Origin: Dehalococcoidia bacterium
GTDB taxonomy: Bacteria; Chloroflexota; Dehalococcoidia; JAENJB01
Direction of reading: 5' to 3'
DNA: 5,626 nt
Assembly (NCBI GenBank): GCA_016844565.1
Contig: JAENJB010000155.1
Coordinates: 1-5,626 of the forward strand
The notes beneath the pieces are model-generated. The model was not told the origin of the DNA. It saw nothing but the letters and a program-made list of their open reading frames with translations, and did no database searches. Of this stretch, positions 1 to 5,626 are shown piece after piece. The translations under genes and the position numbers were made by a program. Position 1 is the stretch's first letter, and the number at the start of each line of letters is the position of its first letter.

Positions 1-1997
1 GCCACAGTGGCGCTGATGTCGCGCAGGAGACCCACTCTGTTCTTTGAGTCAATCTGCACACCCACAGGGTACTGCTGCACGCTCTTGCCCCACTCCACTC
101 TGACCAGCCTTTCCTTTTCGTCCTCGTGCACCACATTGTGGCAATCACTGCGGTGCACCGTCACACCGCGGTTTCGCGTGATGTAACCGATGATGCCATC
201 GCCGGGAATAGGATGACAGCATTTCGCCAAGTTGGTAAGCAGATTCCCCACCCCCAGCACCTGCACCCCCGGCGAAAGCACGCCCGCTCCCGGCGTGATC
301 TCCGACACCAGGCGGGGTTGCTCCTGCTGAGCGCCAATTCTCTGAGCTAGCTGCGTCGCGGTAACAGCACCGTAGCCAAGCGCTGCCAGGAAATCGTCCA
401 GGCTCTCGTACTTGAACAACTTCGCCAGTTCTTCATAGTTGGCTTCCGTCAGCCCCAGCCGCTTCACCTCCTTTTCGAGCAAGGCTCTGCCGCGCTCGAT
501 ATTGACGGAGCGCTCCTGCTTCTTGAACCACTGTCTGACCTTCTCGCGCGCATGGGAGGTTCGAACATAGCCCAACTCCGAGTTGAGCCAGTCCAGACTG
601 GGCCCCTTGGCCGCCTTGGCTGTCATGATTTCTACGGTTTCCCCATTGCGCAACTGGTAATTAAGAGACACCAACTTGCCATTCACCTTGGCTCCGATAC
701 ACCGGTGCCCCAAATCCGTATGAATTCTGTAGGCGAAATCCAGCGGGGTAGCTCCTTGAGGCAGAGGCTTGATCTCTCCCTTCGGAGTAAAGACAAAGAC
801 CTGGTCGATAAAGATGTCAGTCTTGACGGATTCCAGAAACTCCTCCGAGCCGCTCAGCTCCCCATGCCACTCCACCAACTGCCTCATCCAGGAGATCCTC
901 TCCTCGAACCGCAAACCCGCCTTGTCCCCTTCTTTATAACGCCAGTGGGCGGCTATTCCATACTCGGCAATGCGGTGCATCTCGCGGGTGCGAATCTGTA
1001 TCTCCAGCGGGGTGGCCCCACGGTACATCACTGTGGTGTGGAGAGAGCGATAGCCGTTGCCCTTCGGGTTGGCGATGAAATCGTTGAACTCATCGGGTAT
1101 GGGATGCCACAGATTGTGACTCACCCCGAGAGCAGAATAGCAATCCGGGACCGTATCCACGACAACCCGGATGGCAAAGAGATCATGGATATCGCTGAAC
1201 TCCTTCCCCTGCTTGGCATACTTCTCCATCTTTTGATGGATGCTGTAAAGGTGTTTCGCCCGCCCGAAAACCTCGGCCTTCAATTCCACCTTGTCCAACT
1301 CCACCCTGATGGTCTGCACCACCTCGCCAATGAAATCCTCCCGCGGGCCGCGGCGGATAGCTACCAGCTTGGTGATTTGACGGTACTGGCGCGGCTCCAA
1401 GAAACGAAAGGCCAGGTCTTCCAGTTGCCACTTGATCTGCCAGATGCCAAGGCGGTGAGCCAGAGGAGCGTAGATTTCCAGAGTTTCGCGAGCGATGCTG
1501 TGCCGTTTGTCCAGAGAAAGCGCCTCCAGCGTGCGCATGTTGTGAAGCCGGTCAGCGAGCTTGATGAACACTACCCGGAGGTCCTGCGCCATGGCCACCA
1601 GCATCTTGCGCAGGTTCTCAGCCTGGGCGCTCGCCGGCACCGGAGTTCGCTCGCCGGCATCACTTTCCAGTGCGCGCTGAGAAATCCTTGTTAGTTTGGT
1701 GGCGCCGTCCACCAGCCGGCTCACCTCCGCGCCGAAGTGCGCTTCAAGTGTGGCCAGTGGTATGGCACAGTCCTCCACCACATCATGAAGCAAGGCGCCC
1801 GCCAGGGTAGCAGCGTCCAGTTGAAGCTCCACCAGCACGCCTGCCGTCTCAAGGGGATGCTCCAGATACGGGGCGCCGGATTTACGCCATTGGCCCTCGT
1901 GGCAGCTGACAGCGAACTGGTAGGCCCGTTCGATCAGCCCCACTTTCTCGGCAGGCAGGTACTCCCGTGCCCTGGTTAGCAGCTCGTTGATATCCAA
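1..1997 (-). CDS. rel: Bifunctional (p)ppGpp synthetase/hydrolase Rel (RelA/SpoT family), 3' end cut by window edge
   Basis: Makes (p)ppGpp from ATP and GTP/GDP and hydrolyses it; cytosolic, ribosome-associated stringent-response enzyme. The minus strand reads as 665 uninterrupted codons. Domains in order: HD hydrolase about 20-200 (H47 in YLEHP, HDVVED 71-76, LADRLHNMRT 147-156); synthetase about 235-360 (RAKH 246-249, YSIHQKM 251-257, D272 in IHDLFAIR, NGYRSLH 314-320, E332 in EIQIRT); TGS about 400-460 (HTDLGHRCIGAK); helical region; zinc-finger/RIS domain with KCCHPIPGDG 592-601 and HRSDC 615-619; start of a C-terminal ACT domain from about 631. Both catalytic centres keep their key residues, so both activities are expected. 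The family is usually about 720-750 aa, so roughly 60-80 residues lie outside the window. The start is TTG at 1997-1995: an in-frame TAG sits only two codons upstream (2003-2001), so no earlier start exists. The gene is divergent from hisS. Confidence 0.97.
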   Translation of the reverse strand, partial: MDINELLTRAREYLPAEKVGLIERAYQFAVSCHEGQWRKSGAPYLEHPLETAGVLVELQLDAATLAGALLHDVVEDCAIPLATLEAHFGAEVSRLVDGATKLTRISQRALESDAGERTPVPASAQAENLRKMLVAMAQDLRVVFIKLADRLHNMRTLEALSLDKRHSIARETLEIYAPLAHRLGIWQIKWQLEDLAFRFLEPRQYRQITKLVAIRRGPREDFIGEVVQTIRVELDKVELKAEVFGRAKHLYSIHQKMEKYAKQGKEFSDIHDLFAIRVVVDTVPDCYSALGVSHNLWHPIPDEFNDFIANPKGNGYRSLHTTVMYRGATPLEIQIRTREMHRIAEYGIAAHWRYKEGDKAGLRFEERISWMRQLVEWHGELSGSEEFLESVKTDIFIDQVFVFTPKGEIKPLPQGATPLDFAYRIHTDLGHRCIGAKVNGKLVSLNYQLRNGETVEIMTAKAAKGPSLDWLNSELGYVRTSHAREKVRQWFKKQERSVNIERGRALLEKEVKRLGLTEANYEELAKLFKYESLDDFLAALGYGAVTATQLAQRIGAQQEQPRLVSEITPGAGVLSPGVQVLGVGNLLTNLAKCCHPIPGDGIIGYITRNRGVTVHRSDCHNVVHEDEKERLVRVEWGKSVQQYPVGVQIDSKNRVGLLRDISATV
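1628..1659. repeat. 12-bp direct repeat, 20-bp period, inside the rel hydrolase domain
   Basis: CGCTCGCCGGCA occurs at 1628-1639 and again at 1648-1659. In Rel it encodes part of the loop between the conserved TKL segment and AENLRKM (about residues 112-125, DAGERTPVPASAQ), which is about ten residues longer than I recall for typical Rel proteins. The 20-bp period is not a multiple of three, so the two copies are read in different frames. The reading frame is intact. A small local duplication within a tolerant loop is the simplest explanation. Confidence 0.6.
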
Positions 1998-2007
1998 TTG
2001 CTATGCG

Positions 2008-2015
2008 ATCACCCT
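2008..2015 (-). promoter_or_regulatory. Ribosome binding site of rel
   Basis: The minus strand reads AGGGTGAT, ending 10 nt before the TTG start of rel. It is a partial Shine-Dalgarno match at slightly long spacing. It supports the TTG start, which the upstream in-frame stop already forces. Confidence 0.55.
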
Positions 2016-2044
2016 GCACCACTTTCTACCCAAATACTTATCAA

Positions 2045-2073
2045 AGTATAATCCGCCCAACTCCAGGCCGCAA
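2045..2073 (-). promoter_or_regulatory. Candidate sigma70-type promoter of rel
   Basis: On the minus strand, TTGCGG (2073-2068) is followed after exactly 17 bp by TATACT (2050-2045). The -10 matches consensus at 5 of 6 positions and the -35 at 3 of 6. Predicted transcription start is about 2038, giving a leader of about 40 nt before the TTG. The -10 overlaps a TATAAT on the opposite strand (2047-2052), and the -35 lies in the loop of the inverted repeat at 2058-2082. Confidence 0.55.
2047..2052 (+). promoter_or_regulatory. TATAAT box, possible upstream second promoter for hisS
   Basis: A perfect TATAAT within GTATAATC; the same 8-mer recurs at 2111-2118. No good -35 is visible (best about TTTCTA at 2023-2028, 3 of 6). 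It overlaps the rel -10 on the other strand, so if used it would compete with rel transcription. It may instead be only the AT-rich complement of the rel -10. Confidence 0.25.
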
Positions 2074-2082
2074 TTGGAGTTG
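2058..2082. promoter_or_regulatory. Perfect 8-bp inverted repeat between the divergent promoters (candidate operator)
   Basis: CAACTCCA (2058-2065) and TGGAGTTG (2075-2082) are exact reverse complements separated by 9 bp. The element covers the proposed rel -35 and lies upstream of the hisS promoter, a typical place for a regulator acting on both genes. No T-run follows on either side, which argues against a terminator. No known regulator is recognised from it. Confidence 0.5.
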
Positions 2083-2088
2083 TGAGGC

Positions 2089-2117
2089 TTCTCTCCCATA
2101 CCGGCTTACGGTATAAT
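2089..2117 (+). promoter_or_regulatory. Candidate promoter of hisS (-10 TATAAT)
   Basis: A consensus TATAAT at 2112-2117 has TTCTCT (2089-2094, 3 of 6 to TTGACA) 17 bp upstream. Predicted start of transcription is about 2124, leaving a leader of about 25 nt, enough for the AGGGAGG ribosome binding site but too short for a T-box or other riboswitch. The weak -35 suggests an activator or a modest promoter. Confidence 0.6.
2098..2114. promoter_or_regulatory. 6-bp inverted repeat overlapping the hisS -10
   Basis: ATACCG (2098-2103) and CGGTAT (2109-2114) are perfect reverse complements with a 5-bp spacer. The right arm enters the TATAAT box, so a protein bound here would block RNA polymerase. 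The arms are short and chance occurrence is possible. Confidence 0.35.
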
Positions 2118-2137
2118 CAGGCATCCAATAGGTTATC

Positions 2138-2144
2138 AGGGAGG
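2138..2144 (+). promoter_or_regulatory. Ribosome binding site of hisS
   Basis: AGGGAGG ends 4 nt before the TTG start. It is a strong but closely spaced Shine-Dalgarno sequence and fixes the non-ATG start. Confidence 0.8.
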
Positions 2145-2148
2145 CTCA

Positions 2149-3438
2149 TTGTATCAGGCACCCCGCGGAACAAGTGACATCCTGCCCCAGGACCAGCCGT
2201 ACTGGAGCTACATCGAGGCCGTCGCCACTGCTACCTGCCGGCTCTACGGCTATCAACGCATCGACACACCTATCTTCGAAGACGCGCGCCTCTTCGTCCG
2301 GAGTATCGGCGAGGGGACCGATATCGTGGAGAAGGAGATGTACACCTTCAAGGACAGGGGTGGCGACGACCTTACGTTGCGCCCCGAGGGGACGGCCCCC
2401 GTATGCCGCGCCTACCTGGAACACGGGCTGTTCAATGTCCCTCAGCCCGTAAGGCTCTACTACCTGTCAGCCATCTTCCGCTATGAGCGTCCCCAATCGG
2501 GACGCTACCGGCAGCACCACCAGTTCGGGTATGAAGCCATCGGAGATCCCGATCCGGCGGTCGACGCCGAGGTAATCGACCTCGCCTGGCAATTCTACCG
2601 GACCCTTGGCCTATCTGATCTCAACCTCCAGATCAACAGCATCGGATGCAAGGGGTGCCGGCCCGGCTACCTGGAAAAGCTCAAGGAATACTACACCCCG
2701 AACATTCCGGGACTGTGCGCTGACTGCCAGGGGCGGTGGCAGCGGAATCCTCTGCGGTTGCTTGACTGCAAGAAAGCCTCGTGCCAGGAGGCCGCCGGCT
2801 CCGCTCCGAAGAGCGAAGAATGCCTTTGCCAGGAGTGCCGCACCCACTTCGACCAGCTCAAAAGCTATTTGAAGTCCCTGGAGCTGCCATTCCAGACCAA
2901 CCACCGCCTGGTCCGCGGGCTCGATTACTACACGCGGACGGTCTTTGAGATTCAGCCGGAGGAGGAGAAGGCCCAGAGCACCATCGGAGGCGGCGGTCGC
3001 TACGACGACCTCATCGAGGAGCTAGGCGGCAGACCGACTCCGGCCATAGGCTTTGCCACCGGCATGGAGCGCGTTATCCTCAACCTCAAGAAGCAAGAGG
3101 TCCCTGTGCCCGAGGTGCCCCGGCCCACGGCCATGGTGGTCCACACCAGTCCACATTTCCGGGATGAAGGTCTCAAGCTTGCCGGCCGCTTGCGCCGCCA
3201 GGGAGTACCCGTACTCACGTCTACCGGTGCCAGGAGCCTCAAGGCCCAGCTCCGCCAGGCTGATGCCCTGGGACTCAACCACACCATCATCATCGCTGAA
3301 GATGAGTGGAGCAGGGGAACGGTCATCCTCCGGGATATGAAGAAGGCCGAACAGAAGACCGTCACACCTGATGAGCTCAGCCGGTTTCTAGTTGAGGAAC
3401 AGGTCCGGGGTACTAACTGGACTACCCCCATCCACTAA
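2149..3438 (+). CDS. hisS: Histidine--tRNA ligase (class II HisRS)
   Basis: Charges tRNA(His) with histidine using ATP; cytosolic homodimer in this family. The 429-aa protein has the usual length and layout: N-terminal YQAPRGTSDILP; motif 1 around TPIFED 40-45; motif 2 FRYERPQSGRYRQHHQ 110-125; histidine-specific RGLDYYTRTVFE 256-267 (catalytic Arg256) and GGGGRYDDLIEELGG 280-294; motif 3 AIGFATGMERVI 299-310; C-terminal anticodon-binding domain about 325-415. The central insert carries four cysteine pairs (C167/C170, C190/C193, C207/C212, C227/C230; C225 is an extra cysteine), possibly metal-binding and seen in many bacterial HisRS. Motif 2 has RQHHQ where many members have RQFHQ. The TTG start is forced: an in-frame TGA lies at 2083-2085 and no ATG, GTG or TTG intervenes. 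It is divergent from rel, with 246 bp before gyrB. Confidence 0.98.
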   Translation: MYQAPRGTSDILPQDQPYWSYIEAVATATCRLYGYQRIDTPIFEDARLFVRSIGEGTDIVEKEMYTFKDRGGDDLTLRPEGTAPVCRAYLEHGLFNVPQPVRLYYLSAIFRYERPQSGRYRQHHQFGYEAIGDPDPAVDAEVIDLAWQFYRTLGLSDLNLQINSIGCKGCRPGYLEKLKEYYTPNIPGLCADCQGRWQRNPLRLLDCKKASCQEAAGSAPKSEECLCQECRTHFDQLKSYLKSLELPFQTNHRLVRGLDYYTRTVFEIQPEEEKAQSTIGGGGRYDDLIEELGGRPTPAIGFATGMERVILNLKKQEVPVPEVPRPTAMVVHTSPHFRDEGLKLAGRLRRQGVPVLTSTGARSLKAQLRQADALGLNHTIIIAEDEWSRGTVILRDMKKAEQKTVTPDELSRFLVEEQVRGTNWTTPIH

Positions 3439-3505
3439 CGTAACGCCATTGCCAGCGACCCTCCTCTTCCCGGCCCCAGGCTTTGCCCCAAAAGTGCCGC
3501 CCCAG

Positions 3506-3533
3506 TGTCATCCTGAGCGAAGCGAAGGATCTC
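3506..3533. repeat. Dispersed palindromic repeat with GCGAAGC mini-hairpin core
   Basis: The element is symmetric about 3520: arm ATCCT (3510-3514), GA, core GCGAAGC (3517-3523), GA, arm AGGAT (3526-3530). The arms pair perfectly, the two GA steps face each other as tandem G·A mismatches, and the core folds as GC-GAA-GC. I recognise this as a widespread bacterial intergenic repeat (TCATCCTGAGCGAAGCGAAG type) found in many copies in some genomes. Only one copy is in this window. Translated on the minus strand it gives the RSFASLRMT string often seen in spurious hypothetical proteins. Confidence 0.8.
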
Positions 3534-3608
3534 AGAGTGGCGGGGCCTATTTGTGCAACACAAGATTCGTAGTGCTGGTAGCAACCGGCAGGACCGATTA
3601 CGAGCCCT

Positions 3609-3624
3609 ATGAACAAAAGTTCAT
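3609..3624. promoter_or_regulatory. 6-bp inverted repeat upstream of the gyrB promoter
   Basis: ATGAAC (3609-3614) and GTTCAT (3619-3624) flank an AAAA loop, extendable by one T·G pair. It centres about 66 bp before the predicted gyrB transcription start, an activator-like position. The following stretch is T-rich but interrupted, so a weak terminator for hisS is the alternative reading. Confidence 0.35.
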
Positions 3625-3646
3625 GAATATTTTCTGGCTTTTCGTA

Positions 3647-3675
3647 TTTACACTAGCTAGAAATTATGATATACT
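3647..3675 (+). promoter_or_regulatory. Strong extended -10 promoter of gyrB
   Basis: TTTACA (3647-3652, 5 of 6) and TATACT (3670-3675, 5 of 6) are separated by exactly 17 bp, and the -10 is preceded by TGA, giving the extended TGn element at 3667-3669. This is the best promoter in the window. Predicted transcription start is 3681-3685, on or within a few bases of the gyrB ATG. The spacer contains the palindrome CTAGCTAG (3653-3660). Confidence 0.8.
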
Positions 3676-3682
3676 TGCAAGT
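3673..3682. promoter_or_regulatory. Perfect 10-bp palindrome over the gyrB transcription start
   Basis: ACTTGCAAGT is fully self-complementary. It runs from inside the -10 box to about +1, just before the gyrB ATG. Together with the CTAGCTAG palindrome in the promoter spacer it could be an operator half-site set or a supercoiling-sensitive discriminator. A chance palindrome in AT-rich DNA is also possible. Confidence 0.35.
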
Positions 3683-3684
3683 GC

Positions 3685-5610
3685 ATGTCTCAGACTAACG
3701 GAACCCCAGCGGCGGACCAGCCGCATCGTTACACAGCAGCCGATATAGAGGTACTGGACGGACTCGAAGCGGTACGTCGCCGTCCGGGCATGTACATTGG
3801 CAGCACAGACCAGCGTGGCCTGCACCATCTTGTCTACGAGATCGTCTACAACAGCATCGATGAGGCCATGGCCGGCTGGTGCGACCGCATAGAAGTAACC
3901 ATCCTGAAGAACTGCCACGTCAAAGTGACCGACAATGGCCGGGGCATACCGGTAGAAGTCCACCCGGCAACGAAACGCTCGGCTCTAGAGACGGTGCTCA
4001 CCTACCTCCACGCCGGGGCCAAGTTCGGCGGGCAGGGCTATCGAGTGTCCAGCGGCCTGCACGGCGTCGGTGCTTCTGTGGTAAACGCCCTCTCCACCTG
4101 GCTCAAGGCCGAGGTCAGGCGCGATGGCAAAGTCTACCAACAAGAGTACCGCCACGGCGTTCCCCAGGGCAACATAGTTACTCTAGGCACATCCACGGAG
4201 AACGGCACCACCATCATCTTCGAAGCTGACCGGCACATATTCAACAGTTGTGAGTACGATTTCAACACTATTGCCGAGCGTCTCCGCGAGTTGGCCTACC
4301 TGAACAAAGGCGCCGAGATTTACTTCAAGGACGAGAGGACCGATCAGGAAAAGACGTTCTATTTCGATGGCGGCGTCGCCAGCCTGATACGATTCCTGAA
4401 CAAGCAGAGGCAGGTCATTCACGACCAGCCAATCTACATCTCCAAACAGCTGAATGGCGTCGGCGTTGAGGTGGCTTTCCAGTATCACGATGACCAGGTT
4501 GAGACCAGCCTCAGCTTCGCCAACTGCGTCAACACCATCGACGGAGGTACTCATCTCAGCGGGTTCCGTGCCGCGCTGACGCGCGTGCTTAACGACTTCG
4601 CTCAGAAGAACAAACTACTCAAGAACGATGAACACCTGCTGGGCGAGGATGTGCGGATTGGGCTAACCAGCGTGGTCAACGTGAAGCTGGCCGAACCTCA
4701 GTTTGAGGGACAGACCAAGGGGAAACTGGGCAACCAGGAAGTCAAGAGCATTGTCGAGACGGCCGTGGCCGATGAGCTGGCCATATATCTCGAAAGACAT
4801 CCCGATGAGACCAGGACGATAGTTGACAAGTGCTACACCTCCGCCAAGGCCCGCGAGGCTGCCCGCAAGGCCCGAGACCTTGTCTTGAAGAAGAGCAGCC
4901 TGGATGGCGGCACACTCCCTGGCAAGCTGGCCGGATGCTCAGAGCGCAACCCTATTAACTGCGAGATATTCGTTGTCGAGGGAGACTCCGCCGGTGGTTC
5001 CGCCAAACAGGGGCGAGACCGGCGCTTTCAGGCTATCCTCCCCCTGAAGGGCAAGATCCTCAACGTGCAAAAGTCACCGGAGAAAATGCTGGAGCACGAA
5101 GAAATCCGCATCCTGGTCACCGCGCTGGGCACCAATATCGGCGAAGAACTGGACATCAACCGCCTCCGTTACCACAAGGTGATTATCATGACGGATGCCG
5201 ATGTGGACGGCGCACATATTCGCGCCCTGATACTCACCTTCTTCTTCAACCACATGCGTATCCTCCTTGACCAAGGACACCTGTATATCGCCCAGCCGCC
5301 TCTCTATCGCATCAGCAGCGGCGACAACCTTCATTGGGTCTATTCAGAAGAGGAGAAGGACAAGGTGTTGCGCCAGATGGCCCACTCCAAGAAGGTAGAG
5401 GTGCAGCGCTACAAGGGGCTCGGCGAGATGAGCCCGCAGCAACTCTGGGACACCACCTTGAACCCCGAGACGCGTACCCTGCTCAAGGTGAATGTGGGCG
5501 ATGCCATCGCTGCCGAGGCAGTGTTCCAAATGCTGATGGGCAGCGAGGTGCAGCCGCGTAAGGAATTTATCCAAGCTTACGCCAGCAGTGTTCGCAACCT
5601 GGATGTCTGA
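3685..5610 (+). CDS. gyrB: DNA gyrase subunit B
   Basis: ATPase subunit of DNA gyrase; with GyrA it introduces negative supercoils into DNA. The 641 residues cover the GHKL ATPase domain about 18-230 (N56 and E60 in NSIDEA, D83NGRGIP, K113, GLHGVG 124-129, R146, T175), the transducer domain about 235-400 with the QTK loop at 343-345, the TOPRIM domain about 425-540 (EGDSAGG 432-438; D504, D506, D508 in TDADVDGAH), and the tail QRYKGLGEM 574-582 through NLDV. Length and the NLDV end fit non-enterobacterial GyrB rather than ParE, though ParE cannot be excluded from sequence reading alone. Residue 55 is Tyr where E. coli GyrB has Asp45. The ATG start is forced: an in-frame TGA lies at 3667-3669 with no start codon between. 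No Shine-Dalgarno is visible, and the promoter implies a nearly leaderless mRNA. gyrA is not in the window. Confidence 0.97.
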   Translation: MSQTNGTPAADQPHRYTAADIEVLDGLEAVRRRPGMYIGSTDQRGLHHLVYEIVYNSIDEAMAGWCDRIEVTILKNCHVKVTDNGRGIPVEVHPATKRSALETVLTYLHAGAKFGGQGYRVSSGLHGVGASVVNALSTWLKAEVRRDGKVYQQEYRHGVPQGNIVTLGTSTENGTTIIFEADRHIFNSCEYDFNTIAERLRELAYLNKGAEIYFKDERTDQEKTFYFDGGVASLIRFLNKQRQVIHDQPIYISKQLNGVGVEVAFQYHDDQVETSLSFANCVNTIDGGTHLSGFRAALTRVLNDFAQKNKLLKNDEHLLGEDVRIGLTSVVNVKLAEPQFEGQTKGKLGNQEVKSIVETAVADELAIYLERHPDETRTIVDKCYTSAKAREAARKARDLVLKKSSLDGGTLPGKLAGCSERNPINCEIFVVEGDSAGGSAKQGRDRRFQAILPLKGKILNVQKSPEKMLEHEEIRILVTALGTNIGEELDINRLRYHKVIIMTDADVDGAHIRALILTFFFNHMRILLDQGHLYIAQPPLYRISSGDNLHWVYSEEEKDKVLRQMAHSKKVEVQRYKGLGEMSPQQLWDTTLNPETRTLLKVNVGDAIAAEAVFQMLMGSEVQPRKEFIQAYASSVRNLDV

Positions 5611-5626
5611 AATTCACGACTCTTCA

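Larger units (their letters stand above)
3439..3684. other. hisS-gyrB intergenic region
   Basis: No convincing gene is present. The first part (to about 3548) is C-rich and carries the dispersed GCGAAGC repeat. The second part becomes AT-rich and carries a short dyad and the gyrB promoter. No canonical GC-rich hairpin with a T-run was found after hisS. GGCCCC (3472-3477) could pair with GGGGCC (3542-3547) around the repeat, but no T-tract follows directly. Confidence 0.6.

Noticed and set aside
552..1694. Long plus-strand open frame (380 codons) opposite rel
   Set aside because: The minus strand of the same interval encodes continuous, motif-rich Rel. The plus-strand product shows no recognisable domain and is the antisense shadow of a well-conserved gene.
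1998..2148. T-box riboswitch or attenuator upstream of hisS
   Set aside because: The likely leader is only about 25 nt and contains no T-box sequence, specifier stem or terminator hairpin.
2631..2850. Cysteine-rich HisRS segment as an inserted foreign zinc domain
   Set aside because: The C-x2-C and LDCK segments match the central region of many bacterial HisRS proteins, so this is ordinary family architecture.
3439..3505. Intrinsic terminator of hisS
   Set aside because: Only weak pairings (such as GGC-TTT-GCC at 3479-3487) are present, with no following T-run. Termination may be elsewhere or Rho-dependent.
3422..3616. Minus-strand 64-codon open frame after hisS
   Set aside because: It is built through the dispersed repeat and yields the LRSFASLRMT string typical of spurious hypothetical proteins; no ribosome binding site or homology is apparent.
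3549..3684. Replication origin (DnaA boxes) near gyrB
   Set aside because: gyrB often lies near oriC, but no TTATCCACA-like box or cluster is seen in the AT-rich stretch.
3392..3748. Plus-strand 118-codon open frame spanning hisS end, repeat and gyrB start
   Set aside because: It overlaps two real genes out of frame and runs through the repeat and the gyrB promoter, so it is not a plausible gene.

Overview
This is a compact stretch of bacterial chromosome with three housekeeping genes and two regulatory intergenic regions. It carries the 5' 90% or so of a bifunctional (p)ppGpp synthetase/hydrolase gene (rel) on the minus strand, a complete histidyl-tRNA synthetase gene (hisS) on the plus strand, and a complete DNA gyrase B gene (gyrB) on the plus strand. 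I see no phage, plasmid, CRISPR, IS or secondary-metabolism content, and no novel multi-gene system. The unusual content lies in the non-coding DNA.

Layout: rel runs leftward from 1997 off the window's left edge. A 151-bp divergent region (1998-2148) separates it from hisS (2149-3438) and holds promoter-like boxes on both strands plus two inverted repeats. A 246-bp gap (3439-3684) follows. Its first half carries one copy of a dispersed palindromic repeat built around a GCGAAGC mini-hairpin. Its AT-rich second half carries a near-consensus extended -10 promoter lying almost directly on the gyrB ATG. gyrB fills 3685-5610, and the last 16 bases hold nothing I can assign.

Organism: the base composition is moderately GC-rich with AT-rich promoters. 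rel and hisS each have TTG as the only usable start. GyrB is the short (641 aa) type lacking the long insertion of enterobacterial GyrB, and HisRS has a cysteine-rich central insert. Together with the GAGCGAAGCGAAGGATC-type repeat, this makes me lean toward a Chloroflexota (Dehalococcoidia-like) genome, where from memory gyrB, rel and hisS lie close together. That is tentative, because the repeat family also occurs in unrelated phyla.

Functional theme: HisRS charges tRNA(His), Rel senses uncharged tRNA on the ribosome and makes (p)ppGpp, and gyrase sets the supercoiling to which stringently controlled promoters respond. Shared control of rel and hisS through their common 151-bp region is possible but is inference.
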